DNA from: Clostridiales bacterium
GTDB taxonomy: Bacteria; Bacillota; Clostridia; Oscillospirales; Oscillospiraceae
DNA: 5,014 bases
Assembly (NCBI GenBank): GCA_003516765.1
Contig: DPCD01000102.1
Coordinates: 6,913 to 11,926, forward strand
Direction: 5' to 3'
In this document: positions 4,888 through 5,014 of the stretch, piece by piece
Layout: the number at the start of each line of letters is the position of its first letter
Numbering within the stretch: position 1 is the first letter of the stretch
Notes under the pieces: generated by a model
The model's database searches: none
Seen by the model: only the letters and a program-made list of their open reading frames with translations
Told to the model about the DNA's origin: nothing
Program-made: the position numbers and the translations under genes

Positions 4888-5014
4888 TGGAGCAGGTGAC
4901 GCATCCGATCGCGCCGGTCTATGACAAGCAATCGAAAATTCTGATTCTCGGCTCGTTCCCGTCGGTCAAGTCGCGGGAAACTGCGTTTTTCTACGGGCAT
5001 CCGCAGAACCGGTT
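4887..5014 (+). CDS. DNA-deoxyinosine glycosylase (UDG superfamily family 6), N-terminal part, cut by window edge
   Basis: Forty-two codons are visible, starting MEQVTHPIAPVYD. The pattern HPIAPVYD, KILILGSFPSVKSRE (17-31) and FFYGHPQNR (34-42) is that of the hypoxanthine/deoxyinosine-DNA glycosylases. These remove hypoxanthine formed by adenine deamination and start base excision repair. GSFPS is the superfamily's motif 1 region, and the asparagine in GHPQNR (N41) corresponds, as I recall, to the catalytic Asn reported for family 6 enzymes. The remaining part, including the SSP-type motif 2, lies beyond the window. ATG 4887-4889 overlaps the preceding stop TGA (4885-4887) by one base. There is only a weak GAGAG upstream, so translation is probably coupled to the aldolase gene. 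Confidence 0.9.
   Translation, partial: MEQVTHPIAPVYDKQSKILILGSFPSVKSRETAFFYGHPQNR

Overview
The window looks like chromosomal DNA from a low-expression-bias, fairly GC-rich member of the Clostridia, probably an Oscillospiraceae-type anaerobe. This is inferred from three things: a hexameric glutamate dehydrogenase N-terminus whose active-site numbering matches the Clostridium symbiosum enzyme, a SpoVB-type flippase, and a family-6 DNA-deoxyinosine glycosylase. All protein genes run on the + strand.

Layout. Positions 1-50 hold the 5' part of a minus-strand tRNA with a CAT anticodon, most likely elongator Met. An AT-rich intergenic region (51-232) carries two divergent promoters, one for the tRNA and one for the first protein gene. 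That gene (233-1423) is the striking object of the window. Its first ~250 codons are NADP-type glutamate dehydrogenase (gdhA), and its last ~150 codons are the SPOUT methyltransferase domain of RsmE, the 16S rRNA m3U1498 methyltransferase. The two halves meet in frame at the peptide QKATELGA (968-991), which fits both families. Each half lacks what it needs to work: the GDH loses most of its nucleotide-binding domain and C-terminus, and the RsmE loses its PUA-like N-terminal domain. Arginine codon choice also changes at the join. The likeliest reading is a recombination or assembly chimera between a gdhA locus and an rsmE locus. It should not be treated as a new bifunctional enzyme without read-level proof.

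Downstream of the join is a consistent GC-rich cluster. It holds an unrecognised Cys-rich eight-helix membrane protein (1449-2213), a strong terminator-like hairpin (2237-2276), a SpoVB/MOP-family lipid-linked glycan flippase starting at TTG (2275-3804), a threonine-aldolase-family PLP enzyme with its own sigma-A-type promoter (3801-3829; gene 3865-4887), and the start of a DNA-deoxyinosine glycosylase (4887 to the window end). The last two overlap by one base and are probably translationally coupled. The hairpin before the flippase gene is unusual because its 3' arm is also that gene's Shine-Dalgarno sequence and its T-tract runs into the TTG start codon.

Functionally the genes look like housekeeping: nitrogen assimilation, rRNA modification, envelope glycan export, amino acid metabolism and DNA repair. 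I see no defence system, mobile element, CRISPR array or other convincing new system. The points worth follow-up are the gdhA-rsmE junction and the hairpin/RBS overlap.
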